Source of the DNA: Jonesiaceae bacterium BS-20
Lineage (GTDB): Bacteria; Actinomycetota; Actinomycetes; Actinomycetales; Cellulomonadaceae
Direction of reading: 5' to 3'
NCBI GenBank assembly: GCA_039995105.1
Contig: CP146203.1
Span: 3,100,001-3,164,000, forward strand
Length of the DNA stretch: 64,000 nt
The position numbers and the translations under genes are program-made. This document shows positions 53,085-61,086 of this stretch, in pieces. The notes beneath the pieces were generated by a model that saw nothing but the letters and a program-made list of their open reading frames with translations, was not told the origin of the DNA and searched no databases. Position 1 is the first letter of the stretch, and each line of letters starts with the position of its first letter.

Positions 53085-54080
53085 ATGCAGCAGAGACCGA
53101 CTTTGGTACAGGTGGCGCACCACGCCGGTGTATCACTTGCTTCGGCGTCACGTGCGCTTAGTGGTGGGGGAGCTAGCAAAAAAACGAGCGAGAAAGTACG
53201 TATTGCCGCCCAAGAATTGGGGTACCTGCCGGATGCTACAGCGCGGTCCTTGAAAATTGGGCGCAAGCTTCAAATTGCGTTCGCAGTTGATGACATTGGC
53301 AACCCCGTCTACGTCGACATGTTGAGGGCAATTGAGGAAACCGTATCTGGCCAAGAATTACGGCTCATGGTTTCGTCAACGGGGCGTACCCAGCAAGAGA
53401 CGCTCGAGGTCGTTCAGGATCTGAAACGTGGCTACGCAGACGGACTCATCATTTCCCCACTGCGAGTTACCCAGGAACTGGTCGATGAAATCTCTAATGC
53501 CACCGTTCCGGTGATTGTCATTGGTGCCATGCCGGAAGCCGCCGGGGTGGACACCGTCAAGACAAACTCCGCACTGGGCGTGGAATTAGCGGTCACGCAC
53601 TTGTTGGAGCGGGGACGTAAATCCATTGGTTTCATTAACGGACCGCTTGACACTACCCCTGGAGCCGCACGTCAACGTGGATTTGACGTAGCCCAACCAG
53701 GTAGTGCGCTACAGATTGTTGCCAAGGACTTTACGGTGCAAGCAGGAATGCAAGCGGCGCGCGAACTCCTTCGGCTCCAACTTGAACCTAACCGAACCAA
53801 GCTTGACGCGATTGTGGCAGCAAACGACTTGCTTGCAATCGGTGCTATCCACGCCGCCGTTGAACTGGGATTGCGGGTACCTGAAGACCTAGCGGTGATT
53901 GGGATAGACGATATCGCCTTCGCGGATACCTTCAATCCACCACTCTCGAGCGTAAGCCTAGGGTCAGCGCAACGTGGCCGATTGGCAGCCCAACTGCTAT
54001 TGGACCGGCTAGCGAATCCCCTCAAAGAACCCCAGCGCTTGATGGTAGATCCCACACTTGTAGTCCGCCAATCCACGTAA
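53085..54080 (+). CDS. LacI family transcriptional regulator
   Basis: 331 residues. The N-terminal helix-turn-helix and hinge region read TLVQVAHHAGVSLASASRAL and LGYLPDATARSLKIGR. The rest is a periplasmic-binding-protein fold (IAFAVDDIGNPVYVDMLRAI; IGIDDIAFADTFNPPLSSV), binding a sugar-like effector. It precedes the ABC importer by 73 nt on the same strand and is the likely local regulator. Confidence 0.93.
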   Translation: MQQRPTLVQVAHHAGVSLASASRALSGGGASKKTSEKVRIAAQELGYLPDATARSLKIGRKLQIAFAVDDIGNPVYVDMLRAIEETVSGQELRLMVSSTGRTQQETLEVVQDLKRGYADGLIISPLRVTQELVDEISNATVPVIVIGAMPEAAGVDTVKTNSALGVELAVTHLLERGRKSIGFINGPLDTTPGAARQRGFDVAQPGSALQIVAKDFTVQAGMQAARELLRLQLEPNRTKLDAIVAANDLLAIGAIHAAVELGLRVPEDLAVIGIDDIAFADTFNPPLSSVSLGSAQRGRLAAQLLLDRLANPLKEPQRLMVDPTLVVRQST

Positions 54081-54153
54081 CTCAGGAAGCCTTGTCAAAC
54101 TCCCGGTCGTTTAACAGAAACACGATGGGCAGTTCCTCAAAGAGAGATTTAAC

Positions 54154-55131
54154 ATGTCAAACACGCAGCTAACAGAGCCGTTAGCGCCGGATCGGCGTAA
54201 TCCCGCCGGGGCGGTGAAACGTAACAAGAACGCCAAGATTCCCATGTCTGGTGTAGGGAGAGCGCAACGCAGGGAAGCTATTTACCTAGTGATCCCGTCG
54301 CTCATTCCGGTTCTGATCTTTTCCGTAGCCCCATTGCTGATCGGTATCTTCATTGCGTTCACGGACTCCACGCTCAAGCGCAACCACGAGACGCAGTTTG
54401 TAGGTCTTGATAACTTTGCCCGGCTCATGGGAGACCAATATTTCTGGGAATCCTTTAGGATCGGCATGATCTGGGCGTTCTCCGTAACTGCTTTGCAACT
54501 TCTCGCCGGAATGGGCCTCGCGCTGCTATTGAACTCCAACCTGAAATTTCAAGGGTTCACCCGGTTGTTAGCACTCATGCCTTGGGCGATGCCCCCGGTA
54601 GTGGTCGCAATCATGTGGCGCATGATCTACTCCCCAAATGCGGGACCGCTCAACGCAGCGCTGGGATTTTTTGGTGGACCGGACAGTATCAACTGGTTGG
54701 GTAACTTTGATACCGCGTTGCCAGCGGTTATTGTCGTGGGTGTTTGGGTAGGTATGCCGCAAACAACGATCACCTTGTTGGCTGGAATGCAGCAGGTGCC
54801 AATGGAACTCAACGAGGCAGCGTCGATGGATGGTGCCAACGCTTGGGTGCGCTTCCGTTCAATCACCCTACCCTCGCTGCGTCCGATCATCACCTCAATC
54901 ACTTCCTTGAACTTCATTTGGAACTTCAACTCGTTTGGGTTGGTCTACGTCATGACCGAGGGTGGTCCGGGCGGTAAAACCATGCTGCCCATGCTGTTTA
55001 CCTATATCGAAGCGTTCAAAAACCGCAATACCGGGTACGCAGCCGCAATGGGTGACGTATTAGTCCTAGTTGTCGTTGGCCTCCTAAGCGTTTACCTATG
55101 GACCCAATTTAGAGGGGAGCGTAACTCATGA
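54154..55131 (+). CDS. ABC sugar importer permease, MalF-like
   Basis: 325 residues with six helices. The EAA loop is ELNEAASMDGANAWVRFRSITLPSL, the site that docks the ATPase. A ~45-residue cytoplasmic N terminus precedes helix 1 (IPSLIPVLIFSVAPLLIGIF). CUT1 family, carbohydrate uptake. It overlaps the next permease by 4 nt. No ATPase gene occurs in the locus, so a shared MsmK-type ATPase elsewhere is likely. Confidence 0.92.
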   Translation: MSNTQLTEPLAPDRRNPAGAVKRNKNAKIPMSGVGRAQRREAIYLVIPSLIPVLIFSVAPLLIGIFIAFTDSTLKRNHETQFVGLDNFARLMGDQYFWESFRIGMIWAFSVTALQLLAGMGLALLLNSNLKFQGFTRLLALMPWAMPPVVVAIMWRMIYSPNAGPLNAALGFFGGPDSINWLGNFDTALPAVIVVGVWVGMPQTTITLLAGMQQVPMELNEAASMDGANAWVRFRSITLPSLRPIITSITSLNFIWNFNSFGLVYVMTEGGPGGKTMLPMLFTYIEAFKNRNTGYAAAMGDVLVLVVVGLLSVYLWTQFRGERNS

Positions 55132-56024
55132 GCGCAACTGTAACGGCCCCATCGGCCCACCAGATTCGTCCCGACCGCAAGCAGGTCAAGGACACCAAGA
55201 CCATGTTTTACAGGCTCCTGCAGTACATCTCCTTGGCCTTCTACCTGATCTTTTTGGGTTTCCCACTGCTGTGGTTGATCTCAGCTTCATTCAAGTCCTC
55301 GGCAGAGCTGAACTCGTTGACTGTGAGCCTGATTCCACAAGACTTCCATCTGGGGAACTTTCCCGATGCCTTCGAGAAGCAAGGGTTGATCAGTTCTGCT
55401 GGCAATAGCCTCTTTGTGGCACTGCTGACCACGCTCCTGGTGATTCTAATTTCGCTACCAGGTGCGTATGCGCTGGCTCGCTTCAAAGGCAAGATTAGGG
55501 CGTTTGGTACCGGGTGGATTCTGGTCAGTCAAGTGTTCCCCGTTATTTTGATCATCATCCCGCTCTTCATGATCTTAAAGACGGTGGGGTTGGTAGACAA
55601 CCTGTGGGGATTGGTGTTGGTATACACCACCTACACCATGCCGTTTGCTCTGTGGATGCTCCAAGGATACGTAGCCTCCATCCCGGTAGACCTTGAAGAG
55701 GCTGGAGCTATCGATGGCGCAAGCCGGCTCAAAGTCTTGATCACGATTGTGTTCCCACTGCTGAAGCCGGGACTCATCGCTACCGCAATGTTCTCTTTCG
55801 TCTCCGCTTGGAACGAGTTCTTCTTCGCTCTGGTGCTCATTCAGTCACCAGAAAACTACACACTTCCCATCACACTGAAAATGTTTGTTGGTGGGGAAGG
55901 AAAGGTGGCGTTGGGGCCGCTGGCTGCGGGAGCAGTCTTGGCGACAATCCCAAGTGTCATTTTCTTTGCTGTTCTGCAGCGCAAATTAGCAGGCGGAATG
56001 CTTGCAGGAGCTGTCAAGGGTTAA
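55128..56024 (+). CDS. ABC sugar importer permease, MalG-like
   Basis: 298 residues with six helices and the EAA loop VDLEEAGAIDGASRLKVLITIVFPL (in part EEAGAIDGASRLKVL). The start overlaps the MalF-like stop as ATGA. It completes the membrane channel of the CUT1 importer. Confidence 0.92.
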   Translation: MSATVTAPSAHQIRPDRKQVKDTKTMFYRLLQYISLAFYLIFLGFPLLWLISASFKSSAELNSLTVSLIPQDFHLGNFPDAFEKQGLISSAGNSLFVALLTTLLVILISLPGAYALARFKGKIRAFGTGWILVSQVFPVILIIIPLFMILKTVGLVDNLWGLVLVYTTYTMPFALWMLQGYVASIPVDLEEAGAIDGASRLKVLITIVFPLLKPGLIATAMFSFVSAWNEFFFALVLIQSPENYTLPITLKMFVGGEGKVALGPLAAGAVLATIPSVIFFAVLQRKLAGGMLAGAVKG

Positions 56025-56074
56025 GACATTACCCAGACCAGTTTTTTAGTCCATTGTTAATGAAAGGTTTGATC

Positions 56075-57382
56075 ATGAAATTCCGTGCCAAAGGTGTCAT
56101 TGGACTTGCCGCTGTTGCAGCACTGTCCCTAGCCGCGTGTTCCTCGGGAGATGGCGGGGGTGGCGACAAGAGCCCGTCGGGCTCCGAGAAGCCATCTGAA
56201 CCCATCACCATGAAGTTCCAATCCCTGTCTGACCAACCCGGTGCGATCGCCGCAACGGAAGAAATCGTGGCAGCGTGGAACAAAGAAAACCCCGATACCC
56301 AGGTTGAAATTGTGCCTGCGGGGTGGGATGGCGTGTATGACAAGCTGGTCACCCAATTTACCGGTGGAGCTGCTCCAGACATCATTCACTATGAGACCGC
56401 AAGTATCATTCCGTTCGCGGAAGACGGCTATATCGCTGACCTGAGTGACTACCTCAGCGACGACGTCAAGAAAGACATTGACCAAGGAATTTGGGACTCA
56501 GTAACAGTCAACGATGAGATCATTGCCGTGCCAACGGAACTGCAGTCCTACATGGTCTTCGCTAACAAGGGCATCCTCGATGAAGCCGGTGTAGAGATCC
56601 CAACCGGGGACACCATGGCCTGGGATGAACTGCGCGCAATTGCAAAGGCCACCACCACCGATTCAACATTTGGCTTGGGCTGGGGATTGAAGAGCCCAAC
56701 CGCCACCTTCATGAGCTTGGGCCTTGGGTTCGATGGCACCTACTTCGAAGGAACCGGACCGGACGCACAAATCAAGATTGGTGCCGGCGAACTAGAAGTA
56801 CCAAAGCGGATTGGAGAAATGGCATTTGATGACAAGTCAATTGATCCGGTTTCACTGACACAGTCAGGATCCGAAGTGCTTGCTTCGTTCTATGCCGGAA
56901 ATGTTGCCCTTACGGTGCAAGGCTCCTTCCAGGGCGCCAACATGGCTAAGGACGCACCAGCCGATCTCGATTGGATCGCGTTGCCACCGCTTGCCGGAAC
57001 CGTATCCGCGGCCCAGTCTGCCAACCCTCAGACGCTGTCAGTCAACATTGACTCCGAGTATGTGGAGCAGGCTGCCGAGTTTGTGAACTTCTTTGCGGGC
57101 GGTGAAAACATGGCAAAGCTCAACCTCGCGGACGCACTTATCCCGGCATCGAACTCAGCGCGTGAATCCATCGCAACCGAGACCAAGGGGGCGGATGGCT
57201 GGGATCAAATTCTGGCATCGGGACAGCACCTGACCTCCGCTCCGTTCCTCTTTGCCACCTCCTACAGCCAGTGGAAAGACACTGTAGCCACCCCGGCCTT
57301 CCAAAAATTCCTAGCCCAGCAAATCGATCTTGACGCGCTTGGTAAGGAACTGGAAGCCGGTTGGGAACAAGTCAACCGCTAA
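56075..57382 (+). CDS. Sugar-binding lipoprotein of ABC importer
   Basis: 435 residues from ATG 56075 with GAAAGG upstream; in-frame codons back to 55808 overlap the permease and are not used. The lipoprotein signal ends LSLAAC. Then comes a family 1 solute-binding protein: TEEIVAAWNKENPDTQVEIV, GGAAPDIIHYETASIIPFA and a C-terminal AAEFVNFFAGGE. It captures a carbohydrate or glycoside outside the cell. A hairpin after the stop probably lets this gene be expressed above the downstream enzymes. Confidence 0.93.
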   Translation: MKFRAKGVIGLAAVAALSLAACSSGDGGGGDKSPSGSEKPSEPITMKFQSLSDQPGAIAATEEIVAAWNKENPDTQVEIVPAGWDGVYDKLVTQFTGGAAPDIIHYETASIIPFAEDGYIADLSDYLSDDVKKDIDQGIWDSVTVNDEIIAVPTELQSYMVFANKGILDEAGVEIPTGDTMAWDELRAIAKATTTDSTFGLGWGLKSPTATFMSLGLGFDGTYFEGTGPDAQIKIGAGELEVPKRIGEMAFDDKSIDPVSLTQSGSEVLASFYAGNVALTVQGSFQGANMAKDAPADLDWIALPPLAGTVSAAQSANPQTLSVNIDSEYVEQAAEFVNFFAGGENMAKLNLADALIPASNSARESIATETKGADGWDQILASGQHLTSAPFLFATSYSQWKDTVATPAFQKFLAQQIDLDALGKELEAGWEQVNR

Positions 57383-57400
57383 GGCACCCCCAAGTAAGAA

Positions 57401-57432
57401 ACGGTGTGGGTTACCACGGTGGCCCACACCGT
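57401..57432 (+). terminator. Hairpin between binding protein and hydrolase genes
   Basis: ACGGTGTGGG and CCCACACCGT form a 10-bp perfect stem around 12 nt. No immediate T-run; AATTTTT begins ~18 nt later. It is probably a partial terminator or mRNA-stabilising stem that sets stoichiometry within the operon. Confidence 0.6.
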
Positions 57433-57483
57433 ATCCAACGAATCAACCCAAATTTTTACCATCCTTATCATCAGGAGACTAAC

Positions 57484-58656
57484 GTGAGCTGGCTAGAAGA
57501 CCGCACAATCGCAACACTGATCGGAGCGGCAGTAGGTGACGCCCTAGGCGGGGCGATTGAGGGGTGGACCCCGGAGCAGATTGCCGAGCGCCACGGTGGC
57601 CCAGTGACCGGAATCGTTGAGCCGTTCTACCCAAACTGGGAGACTGCGCGGCCCATCGCTCCGTACCACAAGGGCGACGGTCACATCACAGACGACACCT
57701 TAATGACCCACGCGCTGGTCCAGGTGTATGACGAGACCCGCAAACACCTTGACGCCTACGACATTGCCTCTCATCTGGTCCCAATCTTGATGGGGCAACC
57801 ACGCTGGATTCCAGAGTTGGAAAAGGAAACCATCATTCTGCACCGCATTTTCCTAGCGGAAAAGTGGATTGTAGCTAAACTGCACTACGGTCACCAAGAC
57901 CCACGTGAGGCTGGCGTTGGCAACATAGTGAACTGTGGTGCGGCCATGTACATGTCTCCCGTAGGTATTGTGAACGCGGGTGACCACCGTGCGGCATACC
58001 TTGAGGGTATTGACATCGCAGGCACACACCAGTGGTCTTATGGCCGTGAGGCGGCCGGGGTTTACGCCGGAACCGTTGCTGCGTCTTTGCACCCAAATGC
58101 GACCGCGCAAAGCGTGATCGATGCAGCCCTCGAAGTAGCCCACGACGGAACGTTGGCTGCTATTCAAGCCATTGTCGCTGCGGTTGAGCAGGCCCGGATC
58201 GACGATGTTATTGGTGACCAACCAGAGCTGGGGCGCCGTCTACGTGCCGCCATCAGACCCTATGACACGGTTGGCGAGGAGTACCGGAACCCATCCATGG
58301 ATGCTAGGCGCCCATCGAGGACCAAGTCCATTGAAGAGCTGCCCGTTGCCCTAGGTTTTGTCCTAGCCCACGATGGTGAGTTTGTTCCTGCGGTTTTGGG
58401 GGCAACCAACTACGGCCGTGATGCTGACTCAATCGCCACCATGGCCGGGTCCATCTGTGCCGCACTGAAGGGGACCGAATCAGTTCCCGCAGAATGGGTC
58501 AAGACCATCGAAACTAACTCCAAGGTTGACCTGACCGAGGTTGGTCAAACCATGGCTAAGGCCGCTATCGCGATCATGTCTGCAGATGCCAAGTTCGTTG
58601 CCCAACGACTGGCAGACCTAGATCAGCTAGGCCTCGTTGGTGGTGAAGCAGTCTAA
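57484..58656 (+). CDS. ADP-ribosylglycohydrolase family protein 1 (DraG-like)
   Basis: 390 residues from GTG 57484, with AGGAG seven bases upstream. The di-metal site is complete: GAAVGDALGG (about 15-23), T69-D70-D71-T72 in HITDDTLMT, and D313/D315 in GRDADSIATMAG. DraG/ARH enzymes cleave N- or O-glycosidic bonds of ADP-ribose; members in sugar operons may act on other ribosides. Its stop overlaps the next start as TAATG. Confidence 0.92.
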   Translation: MSWLEDRTIATLIGAAVGDALGGAIEGWTPEQIAERHGGPVTGIVEPFYPNWETARPIAPYHKGDGHITDDTLMTHALVQVYDETRKHLDAYDIASHLVPILMGQPRWIPELEKETIILHRIFLAEKWIVAKLHYGHQDPREAGVGNIVNCGAAMYMSPVGIVNAGDHRAAYLEGIDIAGTHQWSYGREAAGVYAGTVAASLHPNATAQSVIDAALEVAHDGTLAAIQAIVAAVEQARIDDVIGDQPELGRRLRAAIRPYDTVGEEYRNPSMDARRPSRTKSIEELPVALGFVLAHDGEFVPAVLGATNYGRDADSIATMAGSICAALKGTESVPAEWVKTIETNSKVDLTEVGQTMAKAAIAIMSADAKFVAQRLADLDQLGLVGGEAV

Positions 58657-60068
58657 TGCGGTTGACCTGGGCACAGCCTGAAGATCTGCTGCCACATGAA
58701 CTCATCCAGAGCCAAACCGAAGGCAAATCTCCAGAAGCGGTAGCAGCAATCGCGCGCCGCTGGGAAACCGCCGGAGGGCAAACCACGGCCCCCGTAAGCG
58801 GGGCGGGGCCGGTTCCAGCAACACCTGAAGTCCGGGCGTTGGCTCGGGAACTCATGGATGAGTTGGGGGCACTGGCTGCAGCTTCAATGGCGGCAGAGCC
58901 AAACGAGTTTGACCAAATCATGGCGCTCGCGGTCCCTGCGCCAGAACTACCTGCACCGGATTTGACCGGTGCGGCCTTTGCCGACCGGGTTCTCGGTGCT
59001 TGGCAGGGTCGGGCAGCCGGGTGCCTGCTGGGTAAACCGGTTGAGAAGATTCCACGGCAGGGCATTGAAGAAATTTTGCGGGCGACTGGGCGGTGGCCAC
59101 TGAGTGACTACTTCACCGCAAAAGGTCTGCCGCCCGAGGTCAATGAACGCTGGCCATGGAACCGGCGTAGCGCCCCAACCAGCTTGGCTGAAAATATCAC
59201 TTCCATGCCTGAAGATGATGACCTGAACTTTCCATTGCTGGCGCTCAGCCTGCTCGAAGAGTCCGGCCCCGACTTCACCACGGATGATGTGGCCACGCTG
59301 TGGCTCAACAACTTGCCCGGTGGCCGGGTATTTACTGCCGAGAGAGCCGCCTACCGCAACCTTTTGGATGCGTACTCGGCACCAGAGACGGCCACTCGGA
59401 ATAACCCGTTCAGGGAATGGATTGGTGCGCTGATCCGAGCGGATGTTTTTGGCTGGGTTAACCCGGGAGACCCGGTAAGTGCTGCCAAGATGGCGTGGAC
59501 GGACGCCCGGCTCAGCCACACGCAAAACGGTATTTACGGCGAGATGTGGGCTGCTGCGCTTACGTCCGCGGCCCTCGCGGTGCAATGCGACGCGGCTGAC
59601 AAGAATGAGTTGGCCGCCGCGATTGATCAGGTGCTTGCAGTCGCTCTGTCGGTTGTGCCGAGAGATAGCCAGTTACGCCAAGCCGCAGAGTTTGGTGCTC
59701 AGGTAGGTCGTACCTGCACGGACCTTTCAGCTGGGCTGGACCAAATCCATGAGAAGTACGGGAGCCTGCATTGGGTTCACGTACTAAATAACGTTGCTGC
59801 TGGGACCTTTGCGCTCACGTTTGGCCGAGGAGATCTTGGTCAGACCATTAGCGCCGCGGTCACTGCCGGTTGGGATACTGACTCGATCGGGGCCACGGTG
59901 GGTTCAGTTGTGGGTGGCTTGCAGGGAGCTAGCAGACTGGATCAACGTTGGATTGCACCCATGAATGGCGTTGTTTCTACTTCGCTGCCGGGGGCATCCC
60001 AACATTCATTTACTGACTTGGCCGCGCGCACGGTTGTGCTGGCTCAAACAATTGCCAAGCAGAACTAG
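58656..60068 (+). CDS. ADP-ribosylglycohydrolase family protein 2 (divergent)
   Basis: 470 residues. A ~105-residue N-terminal extension precedes a DraG-like core. The core motifs differ from copy 1: GDALG reads GCLLG (122-126), and TDDT reads PEDDDL (185-190). D407 and D409 in WDTDSIGATVG are kept. One metal-binding face is thus changed, giving a different substrate or a non-classical site. Its start overlaps the upstream stop, so both copies are made together and may act in sequence. Confidence 0.88.
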   Translation: MRLTWAQPEDLLPHELIQSQTEGKSPEAVAAIARRWETAGGQTTAPVSGAGPVPATPEVRALARELMDELGALAAASMAAEPNEFDQIMALAVPAPELPAPDLTGAAFADRVLGAWQGRAAGCLLGKPVEKIPRQGIEEILRATGRWPLSDYFTAKGLPPEVNERWPWNRRSAPTSLAENITSMPEDDDLNFPLLALSLLEESGPDFTTDDVATLWLNNLPGGRVFTAERAAYRNLLDAYSAPETATRNNPFREWIGALIRADVFGWVNPGDPVSAAKMAWTDARLSHTQNGIYGEMWAAALTSAALAVQCDAADKNELAAAIDQVLAVALSVVPRDSQLRQAAEFGAQVGRTCTDLSAGLDQIHEKYGSLHWVHVLNNVAAGTFALTFGRGDLGQTISAAVTAGWDTDSIGATVGSVVGGLQGASRLDQRWIAPMNGVVSTSLPGASQHSFTDLAARTVVLAQTIAKQN

Positions 60069-60102
60069 CGGTAAAGCTCATGGACAGGACTCAGGGGGTA
60101 GC

Positions 60103-61086
60103 ATGACGCAAACTCTACCGAATTCCGTTGTGGTATTTGGGTCCATCAACATGGACATCACCGCGTTGGTGGCCAAAGCCCCGGTGCCTGGTGAGACCGT
60201 GTTGGGTACGGATCTGTTGCACAACGGCGGTGGGAAGGGTGCAAACCAAGCGGTTGCTGCCGTCCGCGCCGGAGGTATGGCAACGACCATGATCGGAGCT
60301 CTCGGTGAAGATACCGAGGGCGCGCAACTGCGTGCCACCCTAACCAACTTTGGGGTGGACACGAGCCTAGTCACCACGGTTGGCGGGCCCAGTGGGACCG
60401 CTCTCATTACGGTTAGCGCGGATGGTGAGAACTCGATCGTAGTAATCCCAGGTGCTAATGGGTCAGTGACTGGGCCGACCGGTCCCGCTCAAGAAGCTTT
60501 GGGTGCAGCAGGGGTGATCCTTGCCCAGTTGGAGGTTCCCGTTGCGGCGGTCACCGCAGCAGCGGCGGCCAAAGGACCGGACACCAAGTTCATCTTGAAC
60601 GCGGCCCCATCCGCACCGTTGCCAGAGCAACTGTGGCAGCTCGTTGACGTCCTCGTGGTTAATGAACACGAAGCGGTAGACATGGCCGGGCACCTAGCTA
60701 ACCTGCGCGGCATTCCCAATCCCGGTGCGCATGATCTGACCCAGAGCCTGGACCTGCTACTCACTGAGGTACCAGCAGTTTTGGTCACGTTGGGCGGTGC
60801 GGGGTCCAAATTACTGCAGCGGGGGATGCCCTTAATTGCACAAGCAGCAGCGAAGGTTACCGCGGTGGATACTACCGCCGCTGGGGACACTTTTTGTGGC
60901 GTATTTGCTGCTGCTTTGGCGAGTGGGTTATCCCAGGAGGACGCTTTGCGGCGTGCTAGCGGAGCTGCTGCCTTGACCGTGCAAAAGCCCGGGGCTCAGG
61001 GGGCTATCCCCTCCCACGATGAAGTTTCACAATTTATTTCACAGGTATTCGAGCGGCCAGAACTGGCCAAAGGAAATCATGCATAA
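60103..61086 (+). CDS. Ribokinase-like PfkB family sugar kinase
   Basis: 327 residues from ATG 60103, with AGGGGGT just upstream; in-frame codons back to 59965 overlap the hydrolase gene. The PfkB signatures are SINMDITALV, NGGGKGANQA (41-50, sugar binding) and DTTAAGDTFCG with the catalytic Asp. The N-terminal pattern is closest to ribokinase. It would phosphorylate ribose or a related sugar freed by the hydrolases. The next gene starts inside its last codons. Confidence 0.9.
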   Translation: MTQTLPNSVVVFGSINMDITALVAKAPVPGETVLGTDLLHNGGGKGANQAVAAVRAGGMATTMIGALGEDTEGAQLRATLTNFGVDTSLVTTVGGPSGTALITVSADGENSIVVIPGANGSVTGPTGPAQEALGAAGVILAQLEVPVAAVTAAAAAKGPDTKFILNAAPSAPLPEQLWQLVDVLVVNEHEAVDMAGHLANLRGIPNPGAHDLTQSLDLLLTEVPAVLVTLGGAGSKLLQRGMPLIAQAAAKVTAVDTTAAGDTFCGVFAAALASGLSQEDALRRASGAAALTVQKPGAQGAIPSHDEVSQFISQVFERPELAKGNHA

